Below are positions 32,784 to 42,253 of a DNA stretch of 64,000 nucleotides, in pieces. The translations under genes and the position numbers were made by a program. Positions within the stretch are counted from its first letter, which is position 1; the number at the start of each line of letters is the position of its first letter. The notes under the pieces were generated by a model. That model was not told the DNA's origin. It saw only the letters and a list, made by a program, of their open reading frames with translations, and did no database searches. The stretch comes from Blastococcus xanthinilyticus (GTDB taxonomy: Bacteria; Actinomycetota; Actinomycetes; Mycobacteriales; Geodermatophilaceae): contig NZ_VNHW01000002.1 of NCBI RefSeq assembly GCF_008124835.1, positions 1 to 64,000 on the forward strand, read 5' to 3'.

Positions 32784-34492
32784 GCGCCCCGGTGCCCGGC
32801 ACCCCCTCGACCCCCCGCCAGGTCGCCGACCGGTACGTCGACGCCGTCTGCGACCTCGACCCGATCGTGGCGACGTCGCTGGGCACCCGGCCCGGGGACG
32901 ACCGCCTGCCCGACACGAGCCCGGCGGGGCTCGAGGCGGAGGCCGCGCTCGCCCGCGCCACGCTGGCCGAGCTCGACCGGGTGCTCGCCGCCGATCCGGC
33001 GCTGGACGACGACCCGGTGGAGCGCCGGTGCGCCCGGCTGCTGCGCGAGCGGCTCGGCGCCGAGCTCGCGGTGATCGAGTCCGGCGAGGGTTTCCGGTCG
33101 CTGAACAACCTGTTCAGCCCGCTGCACGGTGTGCGTCAGGTGTTCCTGCTGATGCCCTCGGCCAGCGAGGCGGACTGGTCGGTCCTCGGCCGCCGGCTCG
33201 CCCGCGTGCCGGAGGCCTGCCGCGGCTACCGGCAGACCCTGGAGGAGGGCGTCCGCCGCGGTCTCGTGGTGGCGCCGCGGCAGGTGCGCAGCGTCGTCGC
33301 CCAGCTCGACGAGTGGCTGGCCGGGCCGTTCTTCGCCGGGTTCGTGGCCCCGGGCCCGGCCGCCCTGCGCGGGGAGCTGGACGCCGCCGCGCAGGCGGCC
33401 GACGCGGCCGTCGCGGAGATCCGCGACTACCTGCGCGACGAGTACGCCGCCTCCGCCGTGGGGACGCCGGACGCCGTCGGCCGCGAGCGGTACGCCGTCG
33501 CGGCGCGGCGCTGGACCGGCTCGGACCTGGGTGCGGGCCAGGGGCTGGAGGAGGCCTACGCCTGGGGCTGGGCCGAGCACCGCCGGATCCTGGCCGAGCA
33601 GCGCGTCGAGGCCGAGCGGGTGCGCCCCGGCGCCACTCCGCTCGAGGCCATGCAGTGGCTGTCGCTGAACGGCCCGGCGGTCGAGGGCGTGGCCGAGATC
33701 CGCGAGCGGCTGCAGGCGATGATGGACGAGGCGATCGTCGCGCTGGACGGCACGCACTTCGACCTCGCGGCGCCGGTGAAGCGGGTGGAGGCGATGATCG
33801 CCCCGCCCGGCAGCGCGGCGGCGCCGTACTACACCCGGCCGGCGCAGGACTTCTCCCGCCCCGGGCGCACCTGGCTGCCCACCCTCGGCCGCACCCGCTT
33901 CCCGCTCTGGGACCTCGTGTCGATCTGGTACCACGAGGGCGTTCCGGGCCACCACCTGCAGCTGGCCCAGTGGGCGCACGTATCGGGGGAGCTCTCGACC
34001 TACCAGACCTCGCTCGGGTCGGTCGGCGCGAACGTGGAGGGCTGGGCCCTCTACGCCGAGCGGCTGATGGACGAGCTCGGCTACTTCGCCGACCCGGGGG
34101 AGCGGCTGGGGTTCCTCGACGCGCAGCAGCTGCGCGCCGTGCGCGTGGTCATCGACATCGGCATGCACCTGGGGTTGCCGGTGCCCGACGACGCCGAGGG
34201 GAGCCTCGCCGGGCACCACGGCCGGCCGTGGACGCCGGAGCTGGCGCGTGCCTTCCTCGGCGAGAACTCCGGGGCCGACCCCGGCTTCCTGGACAGCGAG
34301 CTGGTCCGCTACCTCGGCCTGCCGGGGCAGGCGATCAGCTACAAGCTCGGCGAACGCGCCTGGCTGGACGGCCGTGCGGCGGCGCAGCGGGCCCGCGGCG
34401 CGGACTTCGCGCTGAAGGCCTGGCACATGGCCGCGCTCTCCCAGGGCTCGCTCGGGCTCGACGACCTCGCCACGGAGCTGGCCGTCCTCTGA
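32780..34492 (+). CDS. DUF885 metallopeptidase-like protein
   Basis: A 570-residue soluble protein of the DUF885 family. The metal-binding motif WYHEGVPGHHLQ lies near residue 385, followed by EGWALYAERLMDELGYF, the second conserved segment. These are zinc-peptidase-like proteins of largely unknown substrate. No signal peptide is present. The GTG start overlaps the nitrobindin-like stop by four bases, so expression is coupled. Confidence 0.9.
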   Translation: MSAPVPGTPSTPRQVADRYVDAVCDLDPIVATSLGTRPGDDRLPDTSPAGLEAEAALARATLAELDRVLAADPALDDDPVERRCARLLRERLGAELAVIESGEGFRSLNNLFSPLHGVRQVFLLMPSASEADWSVLGRRLARVPEACRGYRQTLEEGVRRGLVVAPRQVRSVVAQLDEWLAGPFFAGFVAPGPAALRGELDAAAQAADAAVAEIRDYLRDEYAASAVGTPDAVGRERYAVAARRWTGSDLGAGQGLEEAYAWGWAEHRRILAEQRVEAERVRPGATPLEAMQWLSLNGPAVEGVAEIRERLQAMMDEAIVALDGTHFDLAAPVKRVEAMIAPPGSAAAPYYTRPAQDFSRPGRTWLPTLGRTRFPLWDLVSIWYHEGVPGHHLQLAQWAHVSGELSTYQTSLGSVGANVEGWALYAERLMDELGYFADPGERLGFLDAQQLRAVRVVIDIGMHLGLPVPDDAEGSLAGHHGRPWTPELARAFLGENSGADPGFLDSELVRYLGLPGQAISYKLGERAWLDGRAAAQRARGADFALKAWHMAALSQGSLGLDDLATELAVL

Positions 34493-34513
34493 GCCCGGCC
34501 CCGGGTGGGCGCC

Positions 34514-35107
34514 TCAGTCCGGCGGCGCGGTGGTCGTGGGCGAGCCGTCGGGCTCCTCCGACCCGTCCTCACCGGACGGGTCGGCGGACTCCGGGGCATC
34601 CGGGTCCTCGGGCTCCCGGCCGCCGGGCAGCGTGGTCTCGCTCTCGCAGCCGTCCAGGTCCTCCCGCAGCCGCCGCTCCAGCGGCTGCAGCTCGCGGATC
34701 CCCTGGTCCAGGCCGGCGATGTCCAGGTCCGCCGCGGCGGTGCCGAGGTCGCCGATGACGTCGACCAGGTCACGGGTCCCGTTGACCACGCGCAGGCAGG
34801 CCGCGTTCACCGCGAACTCCGCGCTCGCGCCCGGCTCCTCGTCCTCGCCGGACGGGCCCTGCCCCGCCGCCTCGCTGTCGGCCGGGTACTCCGCGGCGCT
34901 CGCCGGGACCGCGGGCGGGTCCTCGCGGAGCAGCCCGAGGAGGATCGCGCCGGCGAACAGGCCCAGGACGAAGGCCGGAGCGACCAGCCACCAGGTGCGG
35001 ATGCCTCCCGCCGGGCCGCCGGATCCCGCGCCCTCCCCGGCGGGCTCGGGTTCCGCCGCCGCGACTGCGGTGGCGCCGGCCGGGGGCTCGGCGCGGTGCT
35101 CGGGCAT
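34514..35107 (-). CDS. Single-pass membrane protein of unknown function
   Basis: A 197-residue protein. An N-terminal Pro/Ala-rich cytoplasmic segment leads to one helix (WWLVAPAFVLGLFAGAILLGLL, about 40-62), then an acidic extracytoplasmic domain with two Cys (AACLRVV and LDGCESE) that could pair, and a disordered acidic tail rich in Glu/Asp/Pro/Ser. GGAAGG lies upstream of the ATG. It is divergent from the MMPL transporter gene. No function is recognised. Confidence 0.8.
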   Translation of the reverse strand: MPEHRAEPPAGATAVAAAEPEPAGEGAGSGGPAGGIRTWWLVAPAFVLGLFAGAILLGLLREDPPAVPASAAEYPADSEAAGQGPSGEDEEPGASAEFAVNAACLRVVNGTRDLVDVIGDLGTAAADLDIAGLDQGIRELQPLERRLREDLDGCESETTLPGGREPEDPDAPESADPSGEDGSEEPDGSPTTTAPPD

Positions 35108-35201
35108 CTGGGGAGTCCTTCCGCCTGCGGCTGATGCGGGTTCGCCCTACCCTTCTCCCACCGGCGGTACTCGGGTGCCGATCACAGGCTTGGAGGCCGT
35201 G

Positions 35202-37526
35202 GTGACTGCACGGTCGGCGGCGCGGGCCGCGGTGCGGGCGCCGGCCAGGGGGCTGTCCGCCGTCGGCCGCGGTTTCCGCGCGGCCGTGGTGGCCGGCCGC
35301 TGGGTCGTGATGGGTCTGTGGCTGGCCGCCGCCGTCGCGGCGGTGCTGCTGCCGACGCCCTCGGGTGGTGGGGGCAGCAACGACTTCGGCAGCCTGCTGC
35401 CCCCCGAGAGCGAGGCGGCGCAGGTGCAGGAGCGGTCGCTCACGGAGTTCCGCGTGCCGGTGCTGTCCCAGACCGCCGTCGTCGTCCACGACCCGGGCGG
35501 GCTCAGCGCCCTCACCCGCGCCGACATCGCGCTGTGGGCCCTGCAGCACACCCAGCCCGCGCTCCGGGGCGAGGCCCCGACCGCGGACGGCAACATCGTG
35601 GCCGCGGTGCCGCTGCCGACGTCCACCCCCGAGACGGCGGTCACCTACCTCTACACGACCGGTGGGACGTCGCTGAGCGAGGGCACCGCGCTGGCCCGCC
35701 AGTACGCGCAGCACTTCCGGAACCAGCCGGACGTCGAGACCTACGTCACCGGCATCACCCCGGCGCGGGTCCAGCAGGCCGAGCACCTCGGAGCGCGGCT
35801 GCACCTGTTCGAGGTCGCCACCCTGGTGCTGATCGCCGTCGTCGTGGGGCTCACCTTCCGCTCCGTGGTCGCCCCGCTCGTGGTGCTCGCGGCGGCGGGG
35901 ATCGGCTACGTGGTGGCCACCTACGTGCTGGCGCGCGCCGCAGCCGCCTTCGGGTTCTCGCTCCCCGACCAGCTGCGGCCGCTCACCGCCGCCCTGCTCA
36001 TCGGCGTGGTCACCGACTACTGCGTGCTGTTCTTCTCCGGCATGCGCCGGCACCTCGAGGCGGGGATGACGCCGAAGGAGGCCGCCCGGCGGACCGTGAC
36101 CACCGACGGCCCGATCGTCGCGGTGGCGGGCCTCACGGTCGCGGCCGGGACGGCGGCGCTGCTGGTGGCCGACTTCGAGCTGTTCCGGGCGTTCGGCCCG
36201 GCGCTGTCGCTCACCGTCGTGGTCGGGGTGGCGGTGTCGCTGACCCTGGTGCCGGCGCTGATCGCCGTCCTCGGCCCGCGGCTGTTCTTCCCGTCGGGCG
36301 TGGCGCGGGGAGGCGCGCTGGACCGCCGGTCCGGGCGCGGCGCCCGGTGGATGGCGCGAGCCACCTCCACCCGCCGGGGGGCGTGGATCGCGGTCCTCAT
36401 CGGTCTGGGCGTGCTCGTGCCGGCCGCGGTTCCGCTGGCCGACCTCCGGCTGGACCTGTCCTTCAGCTCCGGGCTGCCGTCGGACGACCCGGTGCGGCAG
36501 GGCGCGGAGCTGCTCGACGAGTCCGGCGTCCGCGGCGTGGTGGCGCCCACCGAGGTGCTGGTCGAGGCCCCCGGCATCGCCGACCAGCGCGGCGCGCTGG
36601 CCCGGCTGCAGAGCTCCATCGCGGCGCAGCCGGGCGTGGCGCAGGTCCTGGGCCCGGCGCAGAACCCGTTGCCCGAGGAGTTCGGGATCGTCTTCTCCGC
36701 CGCGGGCGACATCGCCCGGTTCGTCGTGATCCTGGACAGCGACCCCCTCGCGGCCGACGCCATCGAGGATCTCCGGCTGCTGCGGGACCGCCTCCCCGGC
36801 CTGCTGGAGGAGGCCGGCGTCGACGGCGCGACGGTGGGGGTCGCCGGGCAGACGGCGGTCGCCGCCGAGCTCGCGCTGATCACCCAGGAGAACCTCTGGC
36901 GCACGATGCTCGCCGCGCTGATCGTGGAGTTCGTCATCCTGGCACTGTTCCTGAGGGCGGTGCTGGCCCCGCTGCTGCTGCTGGTCACCAGCGCGCTCGG
37001 GGTGGCCGCCTCCCTCGGCATCTCGGTCCTGGTCTTCCAGGGGCTCTTCGACGATCCGGGGCTCACGTTCTACGTCCCGTTCACCACGGCGGTGCTGCTG
37101 CTCGCGCTCGGCTCGGACTACAACGTCTTCGCGGTCGGCTCGATCTGGGACGAGGCGGGCCGCCGCCCGCTGCGCGAGGCGATCGTCGTCGCCATGCCGG
37201 CCACCGCCCGGGCCATCAGCGCGGCGGGCGTCATCCTGGCCGCCACGTTCGCCATGGTGGCGATCATCCCGCTGGACAGCTTCCGGCAGGTCGCCTTCAT
37301 CATGGCGCTCGGGCTGCTGATCGACACCTTCCTCATCCGGCCGGTGCTGACGCCGGCCGTCCTGACCCTGCTCGGCCGGGCCGCGGGGTGGCCCAGCGGG
37401 CGGATCCGGATCTCGCAGGCGCCGCTGGGCGCGGCGGAGCAGGACGCCCTGCTCGAGGAGCGGGCGGCCGCCGAGGGCGCGGGCCGGGAGCCCGCGACCG
37501 CCGGGACGGCGGGGCCGGCCACGTGA
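35202..37526 (+). CDS. MMPL/RND-family membrane transporter
   Basis: A 774-residue protein with about twelve membrane helices in two halves, each with one large extracytoplasmic loop. The conserved Asp-Tyr proton-relay motifs are GVVTDYCVLFF and LGSDYNVFAVG, diagnostic for MmpL proteins. MMPL proteins export lipids or drugs in actinobacteria. GTG at 35202 is preceded by GGAGG at six bases; several GTG codons upstream lack this spacing. Its stop overlaps the DUF2993 gene by four bases, so a joint role in envelope lipid handling is plausible. Confidence 0.9.
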   Translation: MTARSAARAAVRAPARGLSAVGRGFRAAVVAGRWVVMGLWLAAAVAAVLLPTPSGGGGSNDFGSLLPPESEAAQVQERSLTEFRVPVLSQTAVVVHDPGGLSALTRADIALWALQHTQPALRGEAPTADGNIVAAVPLPTSTPETAVTYLYTTGGTSLSEGTALARQYAQHFRNQPDVETYVTGITPARVQQAEHLGARLHLFEVATLVLIAVVVGLTFRSVVAPLVVLAAAGIGYVVATYVLARAAAAFGFSLPDQLRPLTAALLIGVVTDYCVLFFSGMRRHLEAGMTPKEAARRTVTTDGPIVAVAGLTVAAGTAALLVADFELFRAFGPALSLTVVVGVAVSLTLVPALIAVLGPRLFFPSGVARGGALDRRSGRGARWMARATSTRRGAWIAVLIGLGVLVPAAVPLADLRLDLSFSSGLPSDDPVRQGAELLDESGVRGVVAPTEVLVEAPGIADQRGALARLQSSIAAQPGVAQVLGPAQNPLPEEFGIVFSAAGDIARFVVILDSDPLAADAIEDLRLLRDRLPGLLEEAGVDGATVGVAGQTAVAAELALITQENLWRTMLAALIVEFVILALFLRAVLAPLLLLVTSALGVAASLGISVLVFQGLFDDPGLTFYVPFTTAVLLLALGSDYNVFAVGSIWDEAGRRPLREAIVVAMPATARAISAAGVILAATFAMVAIIPLDSFRQVAFIMALGLLIDTFLIRPVLTPAVLTLLGRAAGWPSGRIRISQAPLGAAEQDALLEERAAAEGAGREPATAGTAGPAT

Positions 37527-38278
37527 CGAGCCTGCTGGGGCGGATCGGAGCGGCGAGCCGGCGGCAGGGGCGCCGGGGTGCGGCGATCGCCGCGGGCATC
37601 CTGCTGGGCATCGTCCTGCTCCTGTGGGGCGCCGACCTGCTCGCCCGCCGGGCGGCCGAGGGGCTCGTCGCGCAGGCGCTGCAGGAGCACACCGGGACGG
37701 TGGAGGAACCCGCCGTGACGGTACGCGGGGCGTTCTTCCTCCCGCAGGTGCTCCGCGGGCGCTACGACGAGGTGGAGATCGCCATGGAGGACGTCAGCTC
37801 CGGCCCGCTGCGGATCCAGTCCGTCGAGGCCCGGCTGGGCGACGTCTACCTGTCCTTCCACGACCTGCTGCACGGCAACACCGACCGGCTGCTGATCGCC
37901 GGCACCGAGGCGGAGGCGTTCCTGAGCTACGACGACCTCAACCGGTACCTCGACCTGAGCGGCCGCCCGCTCGCGCTCGACGCGGCCGACCCCGGGGAGC
38001 TGCAGGTCACCGGCTCGGCCGACCTCCTCGGCCGCCGGGTGGAGGCCACCGCCGACGTGGAACTCGGCGCGGACGGCGGTGCGCTGGTCGTCGAACCCCG
38101 GGAGTTCGGCGGAGTGCCGGGCCTCAGCGGGGTCAGCGAGCTGCTGCTCGGCGAGCGCTTCTCCTTCCGGGTGCCCCTGGACCCCCTGCCCTTCGCGCAG
38201 CGGATCACCGACGTGCGGCCCGTGGACGACGGGGTGCTCGTCGACGTCGCCGGGGACTGGGTGGTCCTGGAGCCCTGA
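37523..38278 (+). CDS. DUF2993 envelope protein, LmeA paralogue
   Basis: A 251-residue protein with a membrane anchor (AIAAGILLGIVLLLWGADLL) and a DUF2993 domain (VTVRGAFFLPQVLRGRYDEVEI split, ARLGDVYLSFHDLLHG, VPLDPLPFAQRITDV). It is the second LmeA-type gene of the window and is translated together with the MMPL transporter gene (GTGA overlap). By analogy with LmeA it may bind phospholipid at the outer face of the membrane. Confidence 0.85.
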   Translation: MTSLLGRIGAASRRQGRRGAAIAAGILLGIVLLLWGADLLARRAAEGLVAQALQEHTGTVEEPAVTVRGAFFLPQVLRGRYDEVEIAMEDVSSGPLRIQSVEARLGDVYLSFHDLLHGNTDRLLIAGTEAEAFLSYDDLNRYLDLSGRPLALDAADPGELQVTGSADLLGRRVEATADVELGADGGALVVEPREFGGVPGLSGVSELLLGERFSFRVPLDPLPFAQRITDVRPVDDGVLVDVAGDWVVLEP

Positions 38279-38290
38279 GCGGCGCCCGGC

Positions 38291-39025
38291 TCAGCCGCGG
38301 GGCGGCACCGGGTTGACCGGGTCGTCGCCGTGGCCGACCCGGTCGGCCGGGTCCGCCCGGACGACCTCCAGCCCCGGGGTGGCCAGCAGCTCCGCGATGC
38401 ACGCCTCGGTGCCGCCCACGTAGGTGCTCATCAGATCGATGTCGGTGGCCACGCACCAGGCGCGGTCGGCCGGCCACCACAGGTTGGCGCTCTGCTCGGA
38501 GGGCTCCGGGGCGAGGTTGCGGACGGCGTGGTCGACCTGCCCGCGGACCAGCAGGACGTCCCGCGCGCGCGGCAGCTCCAGCCGCGGGGCGCCCCGGACG
38601 TCGGGGGTGTCGAAGGCGAACCCGGCCCAGCGGCCGAAGAGGCAGCTGTCGGGGGTGGCGGTGTGCCGGGCCAGCACCGCGGTCATCCGCTCGGCGACGG
38701 TGCAGGGCAGGTGGCCCTCGGCGGGGGCGCCGTCCCAGGTGGGGGGCTGGCTGTCCTCGGACAGGTACTCCCAGCCGCCGGTGATCGCGGGCCACTGCAT
38801 GCGAGGGTGCCCGGCGGCGCCGTTCAGCGCGGCGACGTCGGCCCAGGGCACCTCGACGTCGTCGTCGCCGTCGTAGCGGTAGGCCGGGTGCAGCACCCGC
38901 GCGTAGGCGAGGTACCCCGGCGGGACGAGGGAGCCGACGGTGCTCCAGTGCGACCGCGCCACGGCCTCGGCGATCCAGGTGCCGACGGAGACGTCCGGCT
39001 CGACCCGCAGGCCGCCGAGCTGCAC
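38291..39025 (-). CDS. Uncharacterised actinobacterial protein
   Basis: A 244-residue soluble protein. Landmarks are HWSTVGSLVPPGYLAYARVLHPAYR split over residues about 22-45, HPRMQWPAI, and ANLWWPADRAWCVATDIDLMSTYVGG near residue 185. These resemble a family seen in streptomycetes and other actinobacteria with no known function. GTG at 39025 has GGGGGGAG five bases upstream, which decides the start over frames reaching further up. It converges on the DUF2993 gene with only 12 bp between the stops. Confidence 0.75.
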   Translation of the reverse strand: MQLGGLRVEPDVSVGTWIAEAVARSHWSTVGSLVPPGYLAYARVLHPAYRYDGDDDVEVPWADVAALNGAAGHPRMQWPAITGGWEYLSEDSQPPTWDGAPAEGHLPCTVAERMTAVLARHTATPDSCLFGRWAGFAFDTPDVRGAPRLELPRARDVLLVRGQVDHAVRNLAPEPSEQSANLWWPADRAWCVATDIDLMSTYVGGTEACIAELLATPGLEVVRADPADRVGHGDDPVNPVPPRG

Positions 39026-39339
39026 GCGAACTCCCCCCGGGAACGGACAACCCCCGGGCTGCTCCGCGGCGCCTCCCCCGGAGGGGAGCAGCTCGCGGGC
39101 CGACTGGACAAATGTCGGCGGCCCGGGGGTCGGGTGACTGTCCGGTTCTCGCTCGCCGCCGTACGACGGACGGGCGATCTGCCGTCGCTCAGACTGTCGT
39201 CTGAACGGGCGGCCCATCTGGACGGCGGCTAGCGGACAGCCACCTCACGAGTCCTGTAGCTATGCAAAGTTACGGACCACCTCCTCTCTCGTGTACGACG
39301 ACGGTACGACGGCCACGAGCGCTCCGGCAACCGAGAATG
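39026..39339. other. Intergenic region (314 bp)
   Basis: No plausible gene is seen between the leftward nhaA end and the leftward unknown gene. The region contains the inverted repeat TCAGAC-TGTC-GTCTGA (39189-39204), relatively AT-rich sequence around 39258-39275 (TAGCTATGCAAAGTTAC), and a G-rich stretch near 39118. It should contain the promoter of the gene starting at 39025. Confidence 0.5.
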
Positions 39340-40836
39340 TCAGCCGTCAGCGAACGGCCTGGCCGACCGTCCCGGAGGGGGGCTGCCCTCCCAGTCGGGG
39401 TCGTGCTCGGCCTCGTCGTCCACGGTCTCGTAGGCGGGCGGAGGCGCGTCCTTCTCTTCCCCGAGCGGGTTGCCGGCGTAGGTGCTGCCGGGGGGAGGCG
39501 CGCCCTCCCACCCCGGCTGGTGCTCCGCCCGGTCGTCGACGGTGTCCCAGGCGTCCGGGATCCCGTCCCGGTCGACGTCGCTGCTCTCCGCCGCGTACAT
39601 CTGCTTGTAGCGACGGTTCCGCAGCCGCAGGATGACCCCGGCGAGCACGGCGGCGAGCAGCGTCCCGAAGAGGATGCCGACCTTCGCGTGCTCATAGCTC
39701 TCGCTCTCGGCGCCGTAGGCGAGCTCGGTGATCAGCAGCGAGACGGTGAAGCCCATCCCGCCGAGCAGCGCCAGCCCCACCACGTCCGGCCAGCCGAGGT
39801 TCTCGTCCAGCTGCGCACGGGTGAAGCGGGAGACCAGCCAGGTGGCGCCGGTGATGCCGATCGCCTTGCCGGCCACGAGCCCGACCATGATGCCGATGGC
39901 GATGCTGTCGCCGAGGGACTCGCCCAGGCCGGAGAGCCCTCCGACGGCCACGCCCGCGGAGAAGAAGGCGAACACCGGGACGGCGAACCCGGCCGACAGC
40001 GGGCGGATGCGGTGCTCGAAGTGCTCGGCGAGCCCCGGGCCGGCGTCCGGTCCGCCGGCGGCGTCGCTGCGCACCACCGGCACGGTGAACGCCAGCAGCA
40101 CGCCGGCGACCGTGGCGTGCACGCCCGACTCGTGCATGAGCACCCAGGTGACCAGCGCCAGGGGCAGCAGCAGCCACCACGAGCGGATCCGCTTCTGCAC
40201 GAGGAAACCGAAGACCGCCAGCGGCAGCAGCGAGAGCAGCAGCGCCGGGACGACCAGCTCGTCGGTGTAGAAGATCGCGATGACCACGATCGCCAGCAGG
40301 TCGTCGACCACGGCGAGGGTCAGCAGGAACGTGCGCAGCGCGCTGGGCAGGTGGGTGCTGATCACCGCGAGGACGGCGAGCGCGAAGGCGATGTCGGTGG
40401 CCGACGGGATCGCCCAGCCGCGCAGTGCTCCCTCGGGTCCGCCCAGGTTGAGCAGCACGAAGAACAGGGCGGGGATCGCCATCCCGCCGACCGCCGCGGC
40501 GATCGGCAGCGCCGCCCGGCGCGGGTCGCGGAGATCCCCGGCGACGAACTCGCGCTTGAGCTCGAGACCGGCGACGAAGAAGAAGATCGCCAGCAGCCCG
40601 TCGGCCGCCCAGGTGCCCAGCGAAAGGTCCAGGTGCAGCGCGGACGGCCCGACGCGGGCGTCGCGCAGGGCCTCGTAGGACCCCGCCCAGGGCGAGTTGG
40701 CCCAGATCAGCGCGATCGCGGCGCCGATCAGCAGCAGGGCGCCGCCGACGGTCTCCTTGCGGAGGACGGAGGCGACCCGCTGGGCCTCGGCCCAGGAGCC
40801 CCGGCCGAGCAGGCGGGTGGATTCGGGCGTTGTCAT
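39340..40836 (-). CDS. nhaA: Na+/H+ antiporter NhaA with acidic repeat tail
   Basis: A 498-residue antiporter. About twelve membrane helices carry the NhaA landmarks [44 protein letters not shown] and [17 protein letters not shown]; the Asp pair VVDD is the ion-binding site. Usual NhaA proteins end at about 390-430 residues. Here about 70 extra residues follow, containing [12 protein letters not shown], a calcium-binding type DxDxDG loop, and two copies of a 21-residue element (xTVDDxAEHxPxWEGxPPPG). ATG at 40836 starts the conserved N-terminus. NhaA trades cytoplasmic sodium for protons at alkaline pH. Confidence 0.93.
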   Translation of the reverse strand: MTTPESTRLLGRGSWAEAQRVASVLRKETVGGALLLIGAAIALIWANSPWAGSYEALRDARVGPSALHLDLSLGTWAADGLLAIFFFVAGLELKREFVAGDLRDPRRAALPIAAAVGGMAIPALFFVLLNLGGPEGALRGWAIPSATDIAFALAVLAVISTHLPSALRTFLLTLAVVDDLLAIVVIAIFYTDELVVPALLLSLLPLAVFGFLVQKRIRSWWLLLPLALVTWVLMHESGVHATVAGVLLAFTVPVVRSDAAGGPDAGPGLAEHFEHRIRPLSAGFAVPVFAFFSAGVAVGGLSGLGESLGDSIAIGIMVGLVAGKAIGITGATWLVSRFTRAQLDENLGWPDVVGLALLGGMGFTVSLLITELAYGAESESYEHAKVGILFGTLLAAVLAGVILRLRNRRYKQMYAAESSDVDRDGIPDAWDTVDDRAEHQPGWEGAPPPGSTYAGNPLGEEKDAPPPAYETVDDEAEHDPDWEGSPPPGRSARPFADG

Positions 40837-40907
40837 GCGGCGGCTCCGGTGGCGAGGGTCGGCAAAGGGACTGCCGACCAGACTTCCCGGCTCACCTCGG
40901 GCCCACG

Positions 40908-41756
40908 CTACCCGGCGAGCAGGTCGCGCACCCGCCGGGACAGCCCGGCGTCCCCGCGGGGGACCCCGTCCAGGGTGTGCACGGGGGTGGCGCCGCGCAC
41001 CCCGGAGAGCAGCCACACGGCGTCGGCGGCGTGCAGGTCCGCGACCGTGCCCGAGGTCGTCGACGTCGGCCAGCCGGCGGCCTCCGCGGCGGCGAACAGC
41101 CGCGCCTGGGTGGTGCCGGCGAGGATCCCGGTCTCCACCGGCGGCGTGTGCAGGGTGCCGCGCGCGGCCCACACCACGGTGGAGGTGGGCCCCTCCAGGA
41201 GCAGCCCCTCCAGGCTGGTGAACACCACGTCGTCGGCGCCCAGGTCGTGCGCGTGCCGCTGGGCGGCCATGTTCACCGCGTAGGAGAGCGTCTTCGCGCC
41301 CCCCAGCAGCCACGGCGCCCCGGCGCGGAAGTCCGCGGGGATGCCCAGCCCCAGCGTCACGACCGACAGCCCCTCGGCGCGCTGGCGCAGCGTCTCGGCC
41401 GGCACGGGGGACAGCAGGGCCAGGGCCGTGGGTTCGGTGCCCGCACCGTGCCCGCGGGTCAGGACCAGCCGGCACACCCCCTCGGCCGCGGAGGTCCAGC
41501 CGGCCAGCACCGCGTCGACCAGCGCCCGCCAGGCCGGCTCCCCGGGAGAGGGCAGGGCGAGGGCCGCGGCCGACCGGGCCAGCCGGGCGAGGTGCGCGTC
41601 CAGGTGCGGCGTGCGGCCGCCCAGGACGGCCACGGACTCGAAGATCCCGTCGCCGCGGGCCAGGCCGAGGTCGAAGGCGGTCACCACCGGCTGCTCGGCC
41701 GGGACCACCTCGGTCGTCCCGTTCCGCCAGACCGCCACGCTGCGCTGCTCGTTCAC
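40908..41756 (-). CDS. Class IV PLP aminotransferase, PabC-like (aminodeoxychorismate lyase)
   Basis: A 282-residue fold-type IV PLP enzyme. The segments [38 protein letters not shown] (with the PLP-binding Lys in AKTLSY) and [19 protein letters not shown] are typical. Rv0812 in M. tuberculosis is the positional equivalent and is annotated as an aminodeoxychorismate lyase for p-aminobenzoate synthesis. Branched-chain or D-amino acid aminotransferase activity cannot be excluded. Starts at GTG 41756 or GTG 41774 are both possible. It is divergent from the Fur-type gene. Confidence 0.87.
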   Translation of the reverse strand: MNEQRSVAVWRNGTTEVVPAEQPVVTAFDLGLARGDGIFESVAVLGGRTPHLDAHLARLARSAAALALPSPGEPAWRALVDAVLAGWTSAAEGVCRLVLTRGHGAGTEPTALALLSPVPAETLRQRAEGLSVVTLGLGIPADFRAGAPWLLGGAKTLSYAVNMAAQRHAHDLGADDVVFTSLEGLLLEGPTSTVVWAARGTLHTPPVETGILAGTTQARLFAAAEAAGWPTSTTSGTVADLHAADAVWLLSGVRGATPVHTLDGVPRGDAGLSRRVRDLLAG

Positions 41757-41794
41757 CCCTCCAGCCTGCCGCACGGCGGGCCTAGGCTCCTGCC

Positions 41795-42253
41795 ATGGGC
41801 ACCGACGACATCGCGGCGCCGCTCGCCGAGCAGCTGCGGGCCCGGGGGCTGCGCCTCACCCCGCAGCGCGCCCGGGTGCTGGGGGCGGTGGCGGCGCTGG
41901 CGCACGCGACGCCGGAGGCCATCGGCGCCCGGCTCCGCGAGGAGGCCGGTCCCGGCGGCAGCGCGCCGGACACCTCGACGGTCTACCGGACGCTGGAGCT
42001 GCTGGAGCGGCTCGGCCTGGTCTGGCACACCCACCTGGGGCGCGGCGCGCCGGTCTACCACGCCGCCGAGCGGCCGCACCTGCACGTGGTGTGCGCCTCC
42101 TGCGGGGAGATCTCCTCGGTGGCGCCGGACCTGCTGGACGAGGCGGCGGAACGTCTGGCGGCGGATCTGGGTTTCACCGTGGACGTCGGTCATGTCGCCC
42201 TGTCGGGCACGTGCCGCGCCTGCCGAGACCGCGCCGGAACGGAGTCGTCATGA
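41795..42253 (+). CDS. Fur-family metalloregulator
   Basis: A 152-residue Fur/Zur-type repressor. The winged helix (LRLTPQRARVLGAVAAL, STVYRTLELLERLGLV) is followed by the metal-binding half with HLHVVCASCGEIS (His and first CxxC) and CRAC (second CxxC), the structural zinc site. The sensed metal is not clear. TAGGCT (41783-41788) six bases before the ATG indicates a leaderless transcript. It overlaps ygfZ by four bases. Confidence 0.92.
   Translation: MGTDDIAAPLAEQLRARGLRLTPQRARVLGAVAALAHATPEAIGARLREEAGPGGSAPDTSTVYRTLELLERLGLVWHTHLGRGAPVYHAAERPHLHVVCASCGEISSVAPDLLDEAAERLAADLGFTVDVGHVALSGTCRACRDRAGTESS

Noticed and set aside
35318-38278. Very long Arg-rich rightward frame across the MMPL and DUF2993 genes
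   Set aside because: Plus-one frame of the real genes, composed mostly of Arg, Gly, Ala and Pro, with no family signature.
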